A DNA stretch of 64,000 nucleotides from the NCBI RefSeq assembly GCF_024436395.1, contig NZ_JAFMZO010000002.1:806001-870000 (forward strand), written 5' to 3'. The stretch comes from Paradesertivirga mongoliensis. Lineage in GTDB: Bacteria; Bacteroidota; Bacteroidia; Sphingobacteriales; Sphingobacteriaceae. A program made the position numbers and the translations under genes. How positions within the stretch are numbered: position 1 is the stretch's first letter; each line of letters starts with the position of its first letter. This document shows, one piece after another, positions 8,139 through 16,939 of this stretch. The notes under the pieces are model-generated. The model saw only the letters and a program-made list of their open reading frames with translations. It searched no databases and had not been told where the DNA came from.

Positions 8139-8651
8139 GAAATGAGGATATTAAAATGAGCGGCAAAGATAGCAGAAAAGGGTCACGCAGGTACCCTCTA
8201 ATACAGAATTTACAAATGTCTTAGAATTGGAGCCAACGCACCATCTCCCATTTTGAAGGAGACCCGGAAAAACTAATCTACTGTTCACAGCACAACCATA
8301 AACTCAAATGTGTGCAACTGAAACTGTTTAAAAGGCCAATTCCGAATTTTGCCGGATTTTGCGAAAGCTTGCCGCAGGTTGCGAACGGAGGGCGACTTTG
8401 TTCGGGGCGCGTTCGGAAAAAGAGGGGGCACGTTCGGAAATTTCCGAAGCCTTTCCGAACCAGTTCCCTTCTTGTCCCCTAACAGGTGTCTGTCTGTTGT
8501 CTTTAGTTTTCGACCAGATTTCTGTCCTGTAGAGTTAAGCGCAGCGTCTCTACGCACAGCTGCGTCGACTCTTGACATATCTCTGGAAATAATGTTTTAA
8601 CTCAATGCATAGCGGCTTTCTTGCGCTCACTTGAGGTGGTAATCGGGCAGT
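8139..8651. other. Gene-free stretch with palindromes between ABC-F and the RibD-like gene
   Basis: No convincing gene. It contains a GC-rich patch (8340-8470) with repeated ttcggaa words and, at 8529-8553, a degenerate copy of palindrome B (GTAGAG ... CTCTAC, 13-base loop). Reading frames crossing it are arginine- and serine-rich and look accidental. The first 30 bases upstream of 8138 presumably hold the ABC-F promoter, but I could not find a clean TAnnTTTG box. Confidence 0.5.
8412..8459. repeat. Cluster of four TTCGGAAA half-sites
   Basis: TTCGGAAA occurs at 8412-8419 and 8433-8440 and its reverse complement at 8441-8448 and 8452-8459. The middle two abut to make the perfect 16-base palindrome TTCGGAAATTTCCGAA. 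It could form a strong hairpin or bind a dimeric protein, or be a terminator-like or REP-like element between the two minus-strand genes. Confidence 0.7.
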
Positions 8652-9335
8652 TCATCGCACCACAGAATACCTGATCCACAAGAAGTCATCAAAAACCGGT
8701 TCAAATGACTTTAACTTGAATCGGGTAGCTTTACGGTCGCCATAACCTTCCTCAGCTTCAAAAACGGTAGGTGCTCCGATGGTTCCGTCGGCCACAGGGG
8801 CTAAAACCAGGCTGAATTCATCTATTAGCCCAGCCTTCAAAAAGGAACCGTTTACATGGCCTCCCCCATCTATACGAACGGTCTTGATATGAAATAGCTG
8901 ATACAACTTTTCAAGTACCAGATGCAGGTCCAGCTCTTCTTTACCGCCGAAAATATAGGATACGTTTCTATCTCTCAGGTGCTCAAGGTATGCGTCGGGC
9001 ACTTTCTCGGTCAGCACTTCGATAACATGTTCAGTCGAAACCATGTTCGTATCCCAAACACACTTGCCAGATGGGTCGATCACTGCAGCAAATACGCGGG
9101 CTGGCTGATCGGCTACGAAGTCTTCTCTCGGCCCGTCGTTTCTGCTATCTCCAAAATCCAGGACCTTTTTACCACTAAACTCCTGCATGGTTACCCGGCC
9201 AACCAGCCAGGCATCGGCATCTATTTTTGCAGCCGTTTCTTCAAAGTATTTATGGTGATCGTCGAACCCCCAAATATCCTGCTTGATGCGTCCATCTACA
9301 GAGCCCAGCATGTGACAAATAACGTATGGTTTCAT
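8652..9335 (-). CDS. RibD C-terminal-domain (dihydrofolate-reductase-like) protein
   Basis: A 227-residue protein consisting of the reductase domain of RibD without the deaminase domain. Features: the start MKPYVICHMLGSVDGRI with the typical S-x-D-G-R-I, the segment DADAWLVGRVTMQEF, and G-G-G-H-V-N-G-S-F-L in the second half that would bind NADPH. Such stand-alone domains are common dehydrofolate-reductase-like oxidoreductases; the true substrate is unknown and there are no riboflavin genes nearby. It is on the minus strand with about 100 bases to the next gene and no sign of an operon. Confidence 0.85.
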   Translation of the reverse strand: MKPYVICHMLGSVDGRIKQDIWGFDDHHKYFEETAAKIDADAWLVGRVTMQEFSGKKVLDFGDSRNDGPREDFVADQPARVFAAVIDPSGKCVWDTNMVSTEHVIEVLTEKVPDAYLEHLRDRNVSYIFGGKEELDLHLVLEKLYQLFHIKTVRIDGGGHVNGSFLKAGLIDEFSLVLAPVADGTIGAPTVFEAEEGYGDRKATRFKLKSFEPVFDDFLWIRYSVVR

Positions 9336-9439
9336 AGTATTCTTAACACCGTTTTTAAGGGCAGGTTTGATTGATGAGTTCTGAACTTGCCGAAAACAAA
9401 ATTCAAAAATGTTCGATATGACCGTTAAGAACTGAGCTT

Positions 9440-10024
9440 TTATTTCCTCTGGGTCTTTACTTTAAAATGAAAGGTGCCGGTCACTGTTTTCTTGTTAGTC
9501 TCGTTCAAAGCCTCATGCATGACCATGCTGTAGCGGCACTTCACCTGAAATAAAGCCATGTTATTACTTACCCCAACGTATTTAATCTCCACAACCTCGT
9601 TATAGGAATTATCGCTAAGTCCTGCCTCGCTAATCAACTTACTTTGAGCCCCTGCGGTAACAGGAAGTTTTTGAGAAAATTCAAAGGCGCTGGAATTTGC
9701 GCCGGTAACTACGATTGCGTGCTTTTTGATGTTCGAAGGCTTAACCATTTCGGAACTGTCGCGAGGGAACGAAAAATAAAAAGTTTCCTGCGTTGAGGCA
9801 GATGTTGCCGACACATAGTAAGTTACATCATCCAGGAAAATTGGGTCCAGGTTAAGATGGGTACAATCAATCTTTCTCTCCCAGTCAGGGGTTTTAAAAG
9901 CGAGATGAAGGGTGTTATCAATCCCCGTAGTTTCCTCAGAGCTATCATCGTCATCTCCCTTCTGGCAGGCGAAAACAGCTGAAACGGATAATGCGATCAG
10001 GAATAATTTGTAAAATTTTCTCAT
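9440..10024 (-). CDS. Putative lipoprotein of unknown function
   Basis: A 194-residue exported protein. The N-terminus MRKFYKLFLIALSVSAVFAC is a lipoprotein signal with the lipobox ending in Cys20, followed by an acidic and polar run (QKGDDDDSSEETTG) of the kind that serves as an export signal or flexible tether in Bacteroidota lipoproteins. The rest looks beta-rich, with a repeated F-K-V-K-T ending, and may be an immunoglobulin-like or lipocalin-like fold; no family recognised. It has its own well-formed promoter. Confidence 0.7.
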   Translation of the reverse strand: MRKFYKLFLIALSVSAVFACQKGDDDDSSEETTGIDNTLHLAFKTPDWERKIDCTHLNLDPIFLDDVTYYVSATSASTQETFYFSFPRDSSEMVKPSNIKKHAIVVTGANSSAFEFSQKLPVTAGAQSKLISEAGLSDNSYNEVVEIKYVGVSNNMALFQVKCRYSMVMHEALNETNKKTVTGTFHFKVKTQRK

Positions 10025-10037
10025 ATATTAATTTTGA

Positions 10038-10068
10038 CAAAAATAGATTTACCCCGATCCCTCTACAA
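10038..10068 (-). promoter_or_regulatory. Promoter of the 9440-10024 lipoprotein gene
   Basis: On the minus strand TTG (10066-10068), a 20-base spacer and TATTTTTG (10038-10045) match the Bacteroidota promoter consensus exactly. The -7 box ends 13 bases before the ATG, so the 5' leader would be short. Confidence 0.75.
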
Positions 10069-10270
10069 TACCCGAATTTGAGTATTTTTTATCTTAGGCC
10101 CTGGTAATTCATTGCTCCGGGGATTTTAAAGTTATGCCGCGGCACAGCCATTCAGGTACGGCGGAGTCTTTTAAAAAGCTTAGCTGGTGAAAGATCTGGT
10201 TGGAAATGAAATTCAGATGCGGAAAGTTAAAGATCTCTGGGCGAGATTAAGATAATAAATTCCTGTTTGC

Positions 10271-10308
10271 GGTACTCGACATGCCCGGGGTAGAACATGT
10301 CGAGTACC
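10271..10308. repeat. Strong hairpin with perfect 13-bp arms
   Basis: GGTACTCGACATG (10271-10283), a 12-base loop and CATGTCGAGTACC (10296-10308). It lies 18 bases after the stop of the VOC gene at 10326 (minus strand), so it may end that transcript or be another REP-like palindrome. There is no T-run of note. The remaining gene-free bases 10045-10270 hold nothing I can support. Confidence 0.75.
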
Positions 10309-10325
10309 AGCCTCCAGTATTTTCC

Positions 10326-10763
10326 TTATACTTTCCCCTTATATTTTGGGTCAAAGTCTACCATCCATTCAATCCCGTATTTGTCTCTGAACATTCCGAA
10401 ATATGAACCCCAGGGGCTGTCGGCCATCGGTACTTCGATACTACCGCCTTGTGTAAGTCCGCTAAACAATCTGTCGGCCTCTTCGCGACTTTCGGCACTA
10501 ATGGAAATTTTAGATCTGTTCTCATTTTCATTTACCCGTCCCATAAATTCCGGAACATCGTTGCCCATTAAAACGTTCTGGCCAATAGGCAAAGCAATGT
10601 GCATGATCTTATTTGCTTCGCTCTCTGCTACAGGAAATTCGCCGCCGGACATGTCCTTGAAGCGTACAATCATTGCGAATTCTCCGCCAAATACTGATTT
10701 GTAAAAGTTAAATGCTTCTTCGGCATTTCCGTTGAAGTTAATGTGTGGGTTGATAAGTGCCAT
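10326..10763 (-). CDS. VOC-superfamily (PhnB-like) protein
   Basis: A 145-residue protein of the PhnB / 3-demethylubiquinone-methyltransferase-like group of the vicinal oxygen chelate fold. The start MALINPHINFNGNAEEAFNF and the following YKSVFGGEF are diagnostic for the group, as are the W-G-S-Y-F-G and D-K-Y-G-I-E-W-M-V near the end. It is not a methyltransferase despite the database name often given. Substrate unknown; usually a cytoplasmic dimer. Single gene with its own promoter. Confidence 0.9.
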   Translation of the reverse strand: MALINPHINFNGNAEEAFNFYKSVFGGEFAMIVRFKDMSGGEFPVAESEANKIMHIALPIGQNVLMGNDVPEFMGRVNENENRSKISISAESREEADRLFSGLTQGGSIEVPMADSPWGSYFGMFRDKYGIEWMVDFDPKYKGKV

Positions 10764-10785
10764 AATTGATTGCTTTTTTGAAAAT

Positions 10786-10815
10786 CAAACTTACCGCTTA
10801 GTCACCAATAAACAA
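10786..10815 (-). promoter_or_regulatory. Promoter of the VOC gene
   Basis: On the minus strand TTG (10813-10815), a 19-base spacer and TAAGTTTG (10786-10793) match the Bacteroidota consensus exactly. The start codon follows 22 bases later. Confidence 0.75.
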
Positions 10816-11096
10816 GGTATAAAAGCGTCAAAAGAGAGGTGATTTGCGCCATATTGCTTGCACTTTCGAGAATCTTTTGAGTTTTCAATTCTTAGGGGAT
10901 AAGAAGCCCGGCCCAACAAAATTATTGATTGGCTCGAAGGACATGAACAAGGCCTGGACTTATACATAATTTCGCCTTTTGCGTGCTGGCCCAGGGTGTG
11001 AATCAGAATATCGTTATGAAAATAGCCTGATAAGTAGTAAATTGCATTGAGATGCCATTCCAGGCGAAGGAGTTATAGACCCAACAGATAGTTTTT
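10816..11096. other. Upstream region of the VCBS operon
   Basis: No gene can be supported. A plus-strand protein-like stretch of about 33 codons (10914-11001, containing PNKIIDWLEGHEQGLDLY) between two stops may be a scrap of a lost gene. No clear TAnnTTTG box was found before the start at 11097, so the operon's promoter is not identified. Confidence 0.35.
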
Positions 11097-14000
11097 ATGA
11101 GATTTTATTTACGTTTTCTGGCGCTATTTTTAGCTGCTGTATGTCTGTTTGCATGCAAAAATCGGGAAAGCTCTGCATTCACCGAACTATCCTCCAGTAG
11201 AACAGGCATCGACTTTAATAACGAGATTACGGAAAGTGATTCGGTAAATCTTATTGTTAACGAATACTCATACGCCGGAGCGGGAGTTGGTGTGGGCGAT
11301 TTCAATAATGACGATCTCCCTGACGTGTTTTTTGCCGCAAACCAGGAATCCTGTAAGCTATACATAAACAAAGGTGACTTCTCGTTTGATGACATCACTG
11401 AAAAGGCAGGTCTGAAAACCGACTTTTGGGCTATGGGAGTTAGTGTGGTCGACATTAACAACGATGGTTTCGACGATATTTATGTATGTGTTTCCGGAAG
11501 TAAAAGTCCCGCCCGCCGTCGCAATCGTCTTTATATAAATAATAAAGACCTGACTTTTTCAGAAAAAGCCAGTGAATATGGACTTGCGAGCGAAGATTTC
11601 AGCACACAGGCAACGTTCTTTGACTATGATAAAGACGGCGACCTGGATGTTTACTTGCTTAATCATCAGCTGTTTGGAAACAATAAAAACCTGGTAGTAG
11701 CCGGCGACTTTTCAGGTGCATCCCCCTCTGCAGACAGATTGTATAGGAATGAGGGTATTCCCGTAGGTAGAACCCACTCCGTTTTCAAGGACATATCTGT
11801 GGCAGCCGGAATCAAGGAAGATGGATATGGGCTTGGCGTGGTAGTAACCGATGTCAATAACGACAACTGGCCCGATCTTTACATCGCCAACGACTATGTT
11901 AGAAACGATTTCTTGTGGTTAAACAATCAGGACGGAACTTTTAGTAACGTCATAAGCTCTGCAACCAAGCATCATAGCTATTCGAGTATGGGAGTGGATG
12001 CTGCCGACATTAACAACGATGGCACTTCTGATATCACAACGTTAGATATGCTCCCTGAAGAGAATGAGACCAAAAAAATGATGTATGGCTTTCTTAATAA
12101 CGAACGCTATGAACTCGAGCGCCGAATGGGTAATGATCCGCAGTTTATGCGAAATATGTTACAGCTTAATAACGGAGTGCGGGAGGTGAACGGAAAGCGG
12201 GAGCCATTTTTCTCTGAAATTGGTCAGCTGGCGGGAGTGCATGAAACAAACTGGAGCTGGAGTGTTTTGATGGCCGATTTTGATAACGATGGATTTAAGG
12301 ATATGCACGTTACGAACGGTTACGGCCGGGACATGTTAAATAATGATTTTTTAGCATTTAAGGCAAGCAATTATATCGGCCAGTACAGCACTGATGAAAG
12401 TAAACACAACAAAGCTCTTACTGAAAAGCTTCGTGAGTTCGGCAATGTTGAGCTTAAAAACTACCTGTTCAAAAACAACGGCGACCTCACATTTAAAAAT
12501 TTGGCGCAAACTTCAGGACTCGAAACCGAATCGCTATCCAACGGCTGCGCTTACGCAGATTTTGATAGTGACGGCGACCTCGACATGATGGTGAACAACA
12601 TTAACGAAGAAGCCTTTGTGCTTGAAAACAATACGGTTAGCAAGGATAAGTCTGCGGGTAATTTTTTAGCCGTTAAATTGGTTGGTGGTCCACAGAACAT
12701 TAATGGATTCGGGGCAAAGGTGATGGTGTACTCTCCTGGAAAAATGCAGTGCATGGAGCAATATCCGGTGCGCGGCTACGCCTCAACGGTTGATAAGATG
12801 CTGCACTTCGGGCTTGGAGCTGCTACTTCAATTGATTCTATCAGGGTTATCTGGCCCAATGATAAAGAGCAGGTTCTTGCAAATCCAAAGTTGAATTCTG
12901 TTATTAAGCTAAAAGAGAAAGATGCTGTCAGGAACTTCGTTGTATCTCCAAAACCTTCTTACACTTTTGAAGATGTGACCAAGGCTATGGGAGTTGATTT
13001 CAAACATACGGAAAGGTTTTTCCACGACTTTCAATTTCAGCAATTGCTTACCCAGAAATATTCGCAGCTCGGGCCCTTTATTTCTACGGGCGATATCAAC
13101 AACGATGGTCTCGAAGACTTTTTTGTCGGGGGAGCATTTAAGCAGTCGGGGGCATTTTTTATTCAACAGAAAAATGGCTCGTTTATCAAAAAAGAACTCG
13201 TAAAAGGTGAAAAGAATGAAGAAGATTTAGGAAGCCTTCTGTTCGACGCAGATCAGGACGGAGACCTCGACCTTTTTGTAACCAACGGGAGTTACGAGTT
13301 TGGTCCAACTGCTGCCTACTATCAGCCTCGCTTATATCTTGATGACGGGAGGGCTAACTTCAGACTGGATAAAACTGCCATCGCAGCGAACGTATCAACG
13401 AGTGCCCAGGCCGTTGCCGGAGCCGATTATGATGGAGACGGGGATATAGATCTTCTCGTAGGCGGACGGGTACAACCGGGGCAGTTCCCTGCATCGCCGC
13501 AGAGCTTTCTTCTACGGAACGATAAAGGTAAATTCGTCGATGTGACGGGGGCAGTGTGTCCGGAGTTGAAAGAGGCAGGTATGATTACATCCGTTTTCTG
13601 GACGGACCTCGATAGTGACAACCGCCCGGACCTTATTATCGCCGGTGAGTGGAGTACCATACGTTTCTTTAAAAACTCCGGCGCCAGATTAAATGAAATC
13701 ACTTCTTCAACAGGGTTGCAGAATTTAAGCGGCCAATGGAGAAGTTTGACAGCAGCTGATTTGGATAAAGATGGCGATATAGATTTTGTGGCCGGAAATA
13801 TAGGCTCAAATAATAAATACAGGGCCACTCCCGAAACACCGATTAAACTCTTTGTGAAAGATTTCGACTATAATGGTATTGTAGATCCTATTCTCGCCTA
13901 CCATATCCCTAATAAGAAGGGCGAAAGAAAATTGTATCCGGCTATAAGCCGCGACCAGTTTGCATCACAGCTTCCGGCCATTAAGAAAAGATTCTTAATG

Positions 14001-14456
14001 TATGCCGACTATAGCGACAAGACCATAGACGAAATTTTCACCGATGAAGATAGACTGGGTCTGGCAACACTGGTTTGTGAAGAAACCCGTAGCGCCTGGA
14101 TTGAAAACAAAGGAAATGGCAAATTTACTGCGCACTTCCTTCCGGTTGAAGCACAATTAGCCCCGGTAAATGCTATCGCTTGCGCCGATATCAACGGCGA
14201 CGGAAATCCTGATATCATTATGGGTGGAAATGAGTATCAAAACGAAGTAATAACCGGAAGGTATGATGCATCCTATGGGTTGGTGCTGTTAGGAGATGGT
14301 AAAGGAGGTTTCACCGCATTGTCGCCGGCTAAATCAGGATTAATCTTAGATGGCGATGTGAAGGACCTAAAACTAATCACAACTGTTAAAAATAAAAAAG
14401 TCTTGCTCGCCGCTATAAATGATAGCCCTCTGAAGGTATTATCGATATCTAAATAA
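11097..14456 (+). CDS. Large VCBS/FG-GAP repeat lipoprotein with UnbV domain
   Basis: A 1119-residue exported lipoprotein. The signal MRFYLRFLALFLAAVCLFAC ends at lipobox Cys20. The body carries many calcium-binding-like FG-GAP/VCBS blades of the form D-x-N-x-D-x-x-x-D (for example DFNNDDLPDVF and DINNDGFDDIYV), expected to fold into two beta-propellers. Between them, about residues 520-610, is an ASPIC/UnbV domain (LAVKLVGG to IRVIWPNDKEQ). Such proteins are surface or periplasmic partners in Bacteroidota, often next to SusC/D-type or metalloenzyme genes. Here only 2 bases separate it from a vanadium haloperoxidase-type gene, and that pairing suggests the propeller protein helps place or assist the enzyme. 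The function itself is not established. Confidence 0.88.
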   Translation: MRFYLRFLALFLAAVCLFACKNRESSAFTELSSSRTGIDFNNEITESDSVNLIVNEYSYAGAGVGVGDFNNDDLPDVFFAANQESCKLYINKGDFSFDDITEKAGLKTDFWAMGVSVVDINNDGFDDIYVCVSGSKSPARRRNRLYINNKDLTFSEKASEYGLASEDFSTQATFFDYDKDGDLDVYLLNHQLFGNNKNLVVAGDFSGASPSADRLYRNEGIPVGRTHSVFKDISVAAGIKEDGYGLGVVVTDVNNDNWPDLYIANDYVRNDFLWLNNQDGTFSNVISSATKHHSYSSMGVDAADINNDGTSDITTLDMLPEENETKKMMYGFLNNERYELERRMGNDPQFMRNMLQLNNGVREVNGKREPFFSEIGQLAGVHETNWSWSVLMADFDNDGFKDMHVTNGYGRDMLNNDFLAFKASNYIGQYSTDESKHNKALTEKLREFGNVELKNYLFKNNGDLTFKNLAQTSGLETESLSNGCAYADFDSDGDLDMMVNNINEEAFVLENNTVSKDKSAGNFLAVKLVGGPQNINGFGAKVMVYSPGKMQCMEQYPVRGYASTVDKMLHFGLGAATSIDSIRVIWPNDKEQVLANPKLNSVIKLKEKDAVRNFVVSPKPSYTFEDVTKAMGVDFKHTERFFHDFQFQQLLTQKYSQLGPFISTGDINNDGLEDFFVGGAFKQSGAFFIQQKNGSFIKKELVKGEKNEEDLGSLLFDADQDGDLDLFVTNGSYEFGPTAAYYQPRLYLDDGRANFRLDKTAIAANVSTSAQAVAGADYDGDGDIDLLVGGRVQPGQFPASPQSFLLRNDKGKFVDVTGAVCPELKEAGMITSVFWTDLDSDNRPDLIIAGEWSTIRFFKNSGARLNEITSSTGLQNLSGQWRSLTAADLDKDGDIDFVAGNIGSNNKYRATPETPIKLFVKDFDYNGIVDPILAYHIPNKKGERKLYPAISRDQFASQLPAIKKRFLMYADYSDKTIDEIFTDEDRLGLATLVCEETRSAWIENKGNGKFTAHFLPVEAQLAPVNAIACADINGDGNPDIIMGGNEYQNEVITGRYDASYGLVLLGDGKGGFTALSPAKSGLILDGDVKDLKLITTVKNKKVLLAAINDSPLKVLSISK

Positions 14457-14458
14457 TT

Positions 14459-15781
14459 ATGAAATCTAAGTCCTTAGTTCTCCTGTCGCTCCTTTTTATA
14501 TGCTCTTGTCAGAAAAAAGAGTATAAAAAGGTTTTGCACGATCCCAGACTTTTCAGCGAGACTGTAAAAGAATTAAATCACGTGGTAATGGACAATAGTT
14601 TTTCGCCGGTGGTTGCATCCCGTAACTATGCTTATGCAGCCATCGCGGCCTACGAGGTGATTGCAGCAGGCCTGCCGGAGAAATATCAGACACTGCAAGG
14701 GCAGTTGAAGGATTTGGACTCATTACCCAACCTGAAGGAAAAACATAAAGTGGATATTGAATACGCCGCATTGCTTGCCTTTTGCAGCGTGGGACAGGCT
14801 GTTACGTTTCCCGAAGGAAGTATGAAGCTTTATGTAGATAGCGTAAAACAGCTGGCGGCGGACCATGAAATGCCTGAAGACGTGAAATCGCAATCAGAAG
14901 ATTTTGCTTCTCAGATTTCGAAAGCTATAATCAATTGGAGCAAGGGGGATAATTACCTGAAAACCCGTGCAGCGGAGAAATATATTGTAACCAATAATGA
15001 TGGGTACTGGGCACCAACCCCTCCGATGTATGGAGATGCCATGGAACCTCACTGGAATCAGATAAGACCTTTTGTTCTGGATAGTGCCGATCAGCTCAGG
15101 GCGCCAAAGCCCCTGGAATTCAACATGAAAGACACATCAAGTGCATACTATAAGGAAGTGATGATGTTGAAGAGGGCTAGCGAAAATCTCACTGAAGACC
15201 AAAAGCACATGGCACTCTTTTGGGACGACAATCCGTTAAAAATGAATGTTTACGGGCACGCCCAGTTTAGTTCCAAGAAATTTTCTCCACCCGCGCATTG
15301 GATGAGTATCACCGGTATTGCGGCCGAAAAAGCAAAATTTAATTATGCCGAGACCGTGTATGCGTTCGCTAAGGTATCTATCGCCTTATTTGATGCATTT
15401 ATCCAGTGCTGGGATTCAAAGTTTACATACTCCACAGCGCGACCGGAAACTGTGATTAACAAGTTTATCGACAAAAACTGGACTCCGTTATTACAAACGC
15501 CTCCGTTCCCTGAATATACTTGCGGTCATTCTACCATATCGTCGTCTGCCGGCGAAGTATTGACAGAAATCTATGGCGATAATTTCGCCTTTACAGACAC
15601 TACAGAGCGCGAATTCGGCATCAAAGACCGTTCGTTTAAGTCGTTCAGAGCTGCTGCTGAAGAGAATAATTGGGCCAGGTTTTACGGAGGCATACACTTT
15701 CATCAAAGCTGCCTGGTTAGTACAGACCTTGGCAGAAAAGTAGGACAAATGGTTGTTGCTAAACTTAAAATGAAGAGATAG
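14459..15781 (+). CDS. Vanadium-dependent haloperoxidase / PAP2-superfamily lipoprotein
   Basis: A 440-residue protein exported as a lipoprotein (MKSKSLVLLSLLFICSC, Cys17). The three blocks of the vanadate/phosphate pocket are present: K-x6-R-P (K about 321, in KFTYSTARP), CGHS near 354-357 in place of PSGH, and R-x5-H near 406-412 (ARFYGGIHF). This combination is that of vanadium haloperoxidases and related acid phosphatases; loss of the usual serine-glycine before the histidine leaves the preferred reaction open. It is the second gene of a two-gene operon with the VCBS/UnbV lipoprotein, starting two bases after it. Halide oxidation is inferred, not shown. Confidence 0.85.
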   Translation: MKSKSLVLLSLLFICSCQKKEYKKVLHDPRLFSETVKELNHVVMDNSFSPVVASRNYAYAAIAAYEVIAAGLPEKYQTLQGQLKDLDSLPNLKEKHKVDIEYAALLAFCSVGQAVTFPEGSMKLYVDSVKQLAADHEMPEDVKSQSEDFASQISKAIINWSKGDNYLKTRAAEKYIVTNNDGYWAPTPPMYGDAMEPHWNQIRPFVLDSADQLRAPKPLEFNMKDTSSAYYKEVMMLKRASENLTEDQKHMALFWDDNPLKMNVYGHAQFSSKKFSPPAHWMSITGIAAEKAKFNYAETVYAFAKVSIALFDAFIQCWDSKFTYSTARPETVINKFIDKNWTPLLQTPPFPEYTCGHSTISSSAGEVLTEIYGDNFAFTDTTEREFGIKDRSFKSFRAAAEENNWARFYGGIHFHQSCLVSTDLGRKVGQMVVAKLKMKR

Positions 15782-15842
15782 CTTATTCGATTGAGATCTG
15801 GCTGGTCGTAGCTCAAGCTACCACCAGCCCCATCAACCTCTC

Positions 15843-16118
15843 TCGCCTTGGTTCGTGCCCCCACGAACCAATTCAAGCTCACCGTAAATCCTTTAAAAAG
15901 GAAAATGAATTATTTAACCGTCATAGTACTTCGTCGAAGAATACTAATAACCTGAAGGCTCAATTTCATACTGGTTGGCAGTCCAGAAATAAATTTCACC
16001 CCGCTCAATGTAAGATTTCCGCTTTCATTCGAAGACGTTATATCCATGAACTGAAATAATACAGTAATTAGGGATGGTTGGATATGCTGGTTCGTGGGGA
16101 TACGAACCAAGGCGAGGG
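15843..16118. repeat. Element A, copy 1 (MITE-like, about 275 bp)
   Basis: Starts CTCGCCTTGGTTCGTG and ends with the inverted sequence CACGAACC-like, GGCGAG, so it has terminal inverted repeats of about 28 bp. Each terminal repeat is itself a palindrome (GGTTCGTG ... CACGAACC). The same interior, including AACCGTCATAGTACTTCGTC, recurs at 19341-19571 and 21482-21748. No transposase is encoded; a 74-codon minus-strand frame inside looks accidental. No target-site duplication was clear. Confidence 0.8.
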
Positions 16119-16145
16119 TGTGAGTCAGACACACTTTCTATAAAT

Positions 16146-16174
16146 GTTCGTAGAGCCCTGAGAACTCTACGAAC
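16146..16174. repeat. Palindrome B, copy after element A
   Basis: GTTCGTAGAG (16146-16155), loop of 9, CTCTACGAAC (16165-16174): perfect 10-bp arms. It sits 10 bases after the stop of the HPF-like gene on the minus strand and could also act as its terminator. Other copies are at 18751, 21749, 23702 and 24079. Confidence 0.75.
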
Positions 16175-16183
16175 AATAGGAAA

Positions 16184-16498
16184 CTAATGAGATTTCAGTT
16201 TTCCAAGCACGGTTTCAAGGGCGGCTTTTAATTTATCGGTTGCACCTTTAACGGCTTGTTCTATGGTATCAGCGTGATTGGTGACGGCAAGTGGTTGTAA
16301 GCCTTCAAGTCGCGCCTCAATCATACAGCGTTGATCGTTCTTGCCTTCTTTTGCCCCGTTCTCATCAGCCAAATGTACTTCAAGCCGGGTGATGTGAGTA
16401 CTGTAACGACTCAATGCCTCAGTAATTGAGGTGTTGAAGTATACATTTTGTCTTTCGCTGCCATTTATATTGTGGTCTGTGTGAAACTGAATTATCAT
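16184..16498 (-). CDS. HPF/RaiA-family ribosome-associated protein
   Basis: A 104-residue protein with the sigma-54-modulation/S30AE fold: it starts MIIQFHTDHNINGSE, has the typical R-L-E-V-H-L-A-D-E-N-G strand and ends in the amphipathic helix TIEQAVKGATDKLKAALETV. Family members bind the decoding centre of the small subunit and silence ribosomes in stationary phase. It is the short form without the dimerising C-terminal domain. Known Bacteroidota relatives are small stress proteins; which one this is cannot be told by eye. Confidence 0.8.
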   Translation of the reverse strand: MIIQFHTDHNINGSERQNVYFNTSITEALSRYSTHITRLEVHLADENGAKEGKNDQRCMIEARLEGLQPLAVTNHADTIEQAVKGATDKLKAALETVLGKLKSH

Positions 16499-16939
16499 AT
16501 TTATCTATTAAAATTTCTGTAATCTAAGATTTATTAAATAACTGAAAGTAAGAACCAGGTAATAAAGCATATGTTTGAAGCTGTCACTAACAAATATTAT
16601 GCTCTTAATTATAAAAGCAAAGATTATTCAATCGGCTTATTGATAATAACACCTAGAACATTCCTGGTCTGCAAGAAGCTTTCGATAACCGGGAAGGGAT
16701 GATAATACCCTAAACAGAGACGACAATAACATAACGCCGTCATTGCGAGGCTGAAGCTCCGGGTGTCACCACGCGGAATCGAAGGGTGTGCGTGGGCGCC
16801 GTGTATTTTAAAATACGAAGTTCAAGCGCTAATAGAAAAGCAACAGCAATAACACCGTACCGTCAAAAATTAATTCTCTCCGATACCTTATGATGATTTT
16901 GAAGACCTTTGTACAAATATCGAGAAGCCGCCATACATT
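16499..16939. other. Intergenic region with a partial element D
   Basis: Bases 16719-16790 match the first half of element D (gacaataacataa, then cgtcattgcgaggct), seen in full at 19117-19268 and 24405-24555. The remainder presumably carries the promoters of the HPF gene and the MFS gene. No further gene seen. Confidence 0.6.

Noticed and set aside
8285-8578. 97-codon minus-strand frame in the gap after the ABC-F gene
   Set aside because: Low-complexity basic protein overlapping palindromes and a plus-strand frame of similar size; no start context or family pattern.
10045-10270. Plus-strand protein-like tail KDLVGNEIQMRKVKDLW
   Set aside because: Only about 23 codons between stops with no start; too short to call a remnant.
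15910-16134. 74-codon minus-strand frame inside element A
   Set aside because: Not kept open in the other two copies because of the deletion and changes; no protein pattern.
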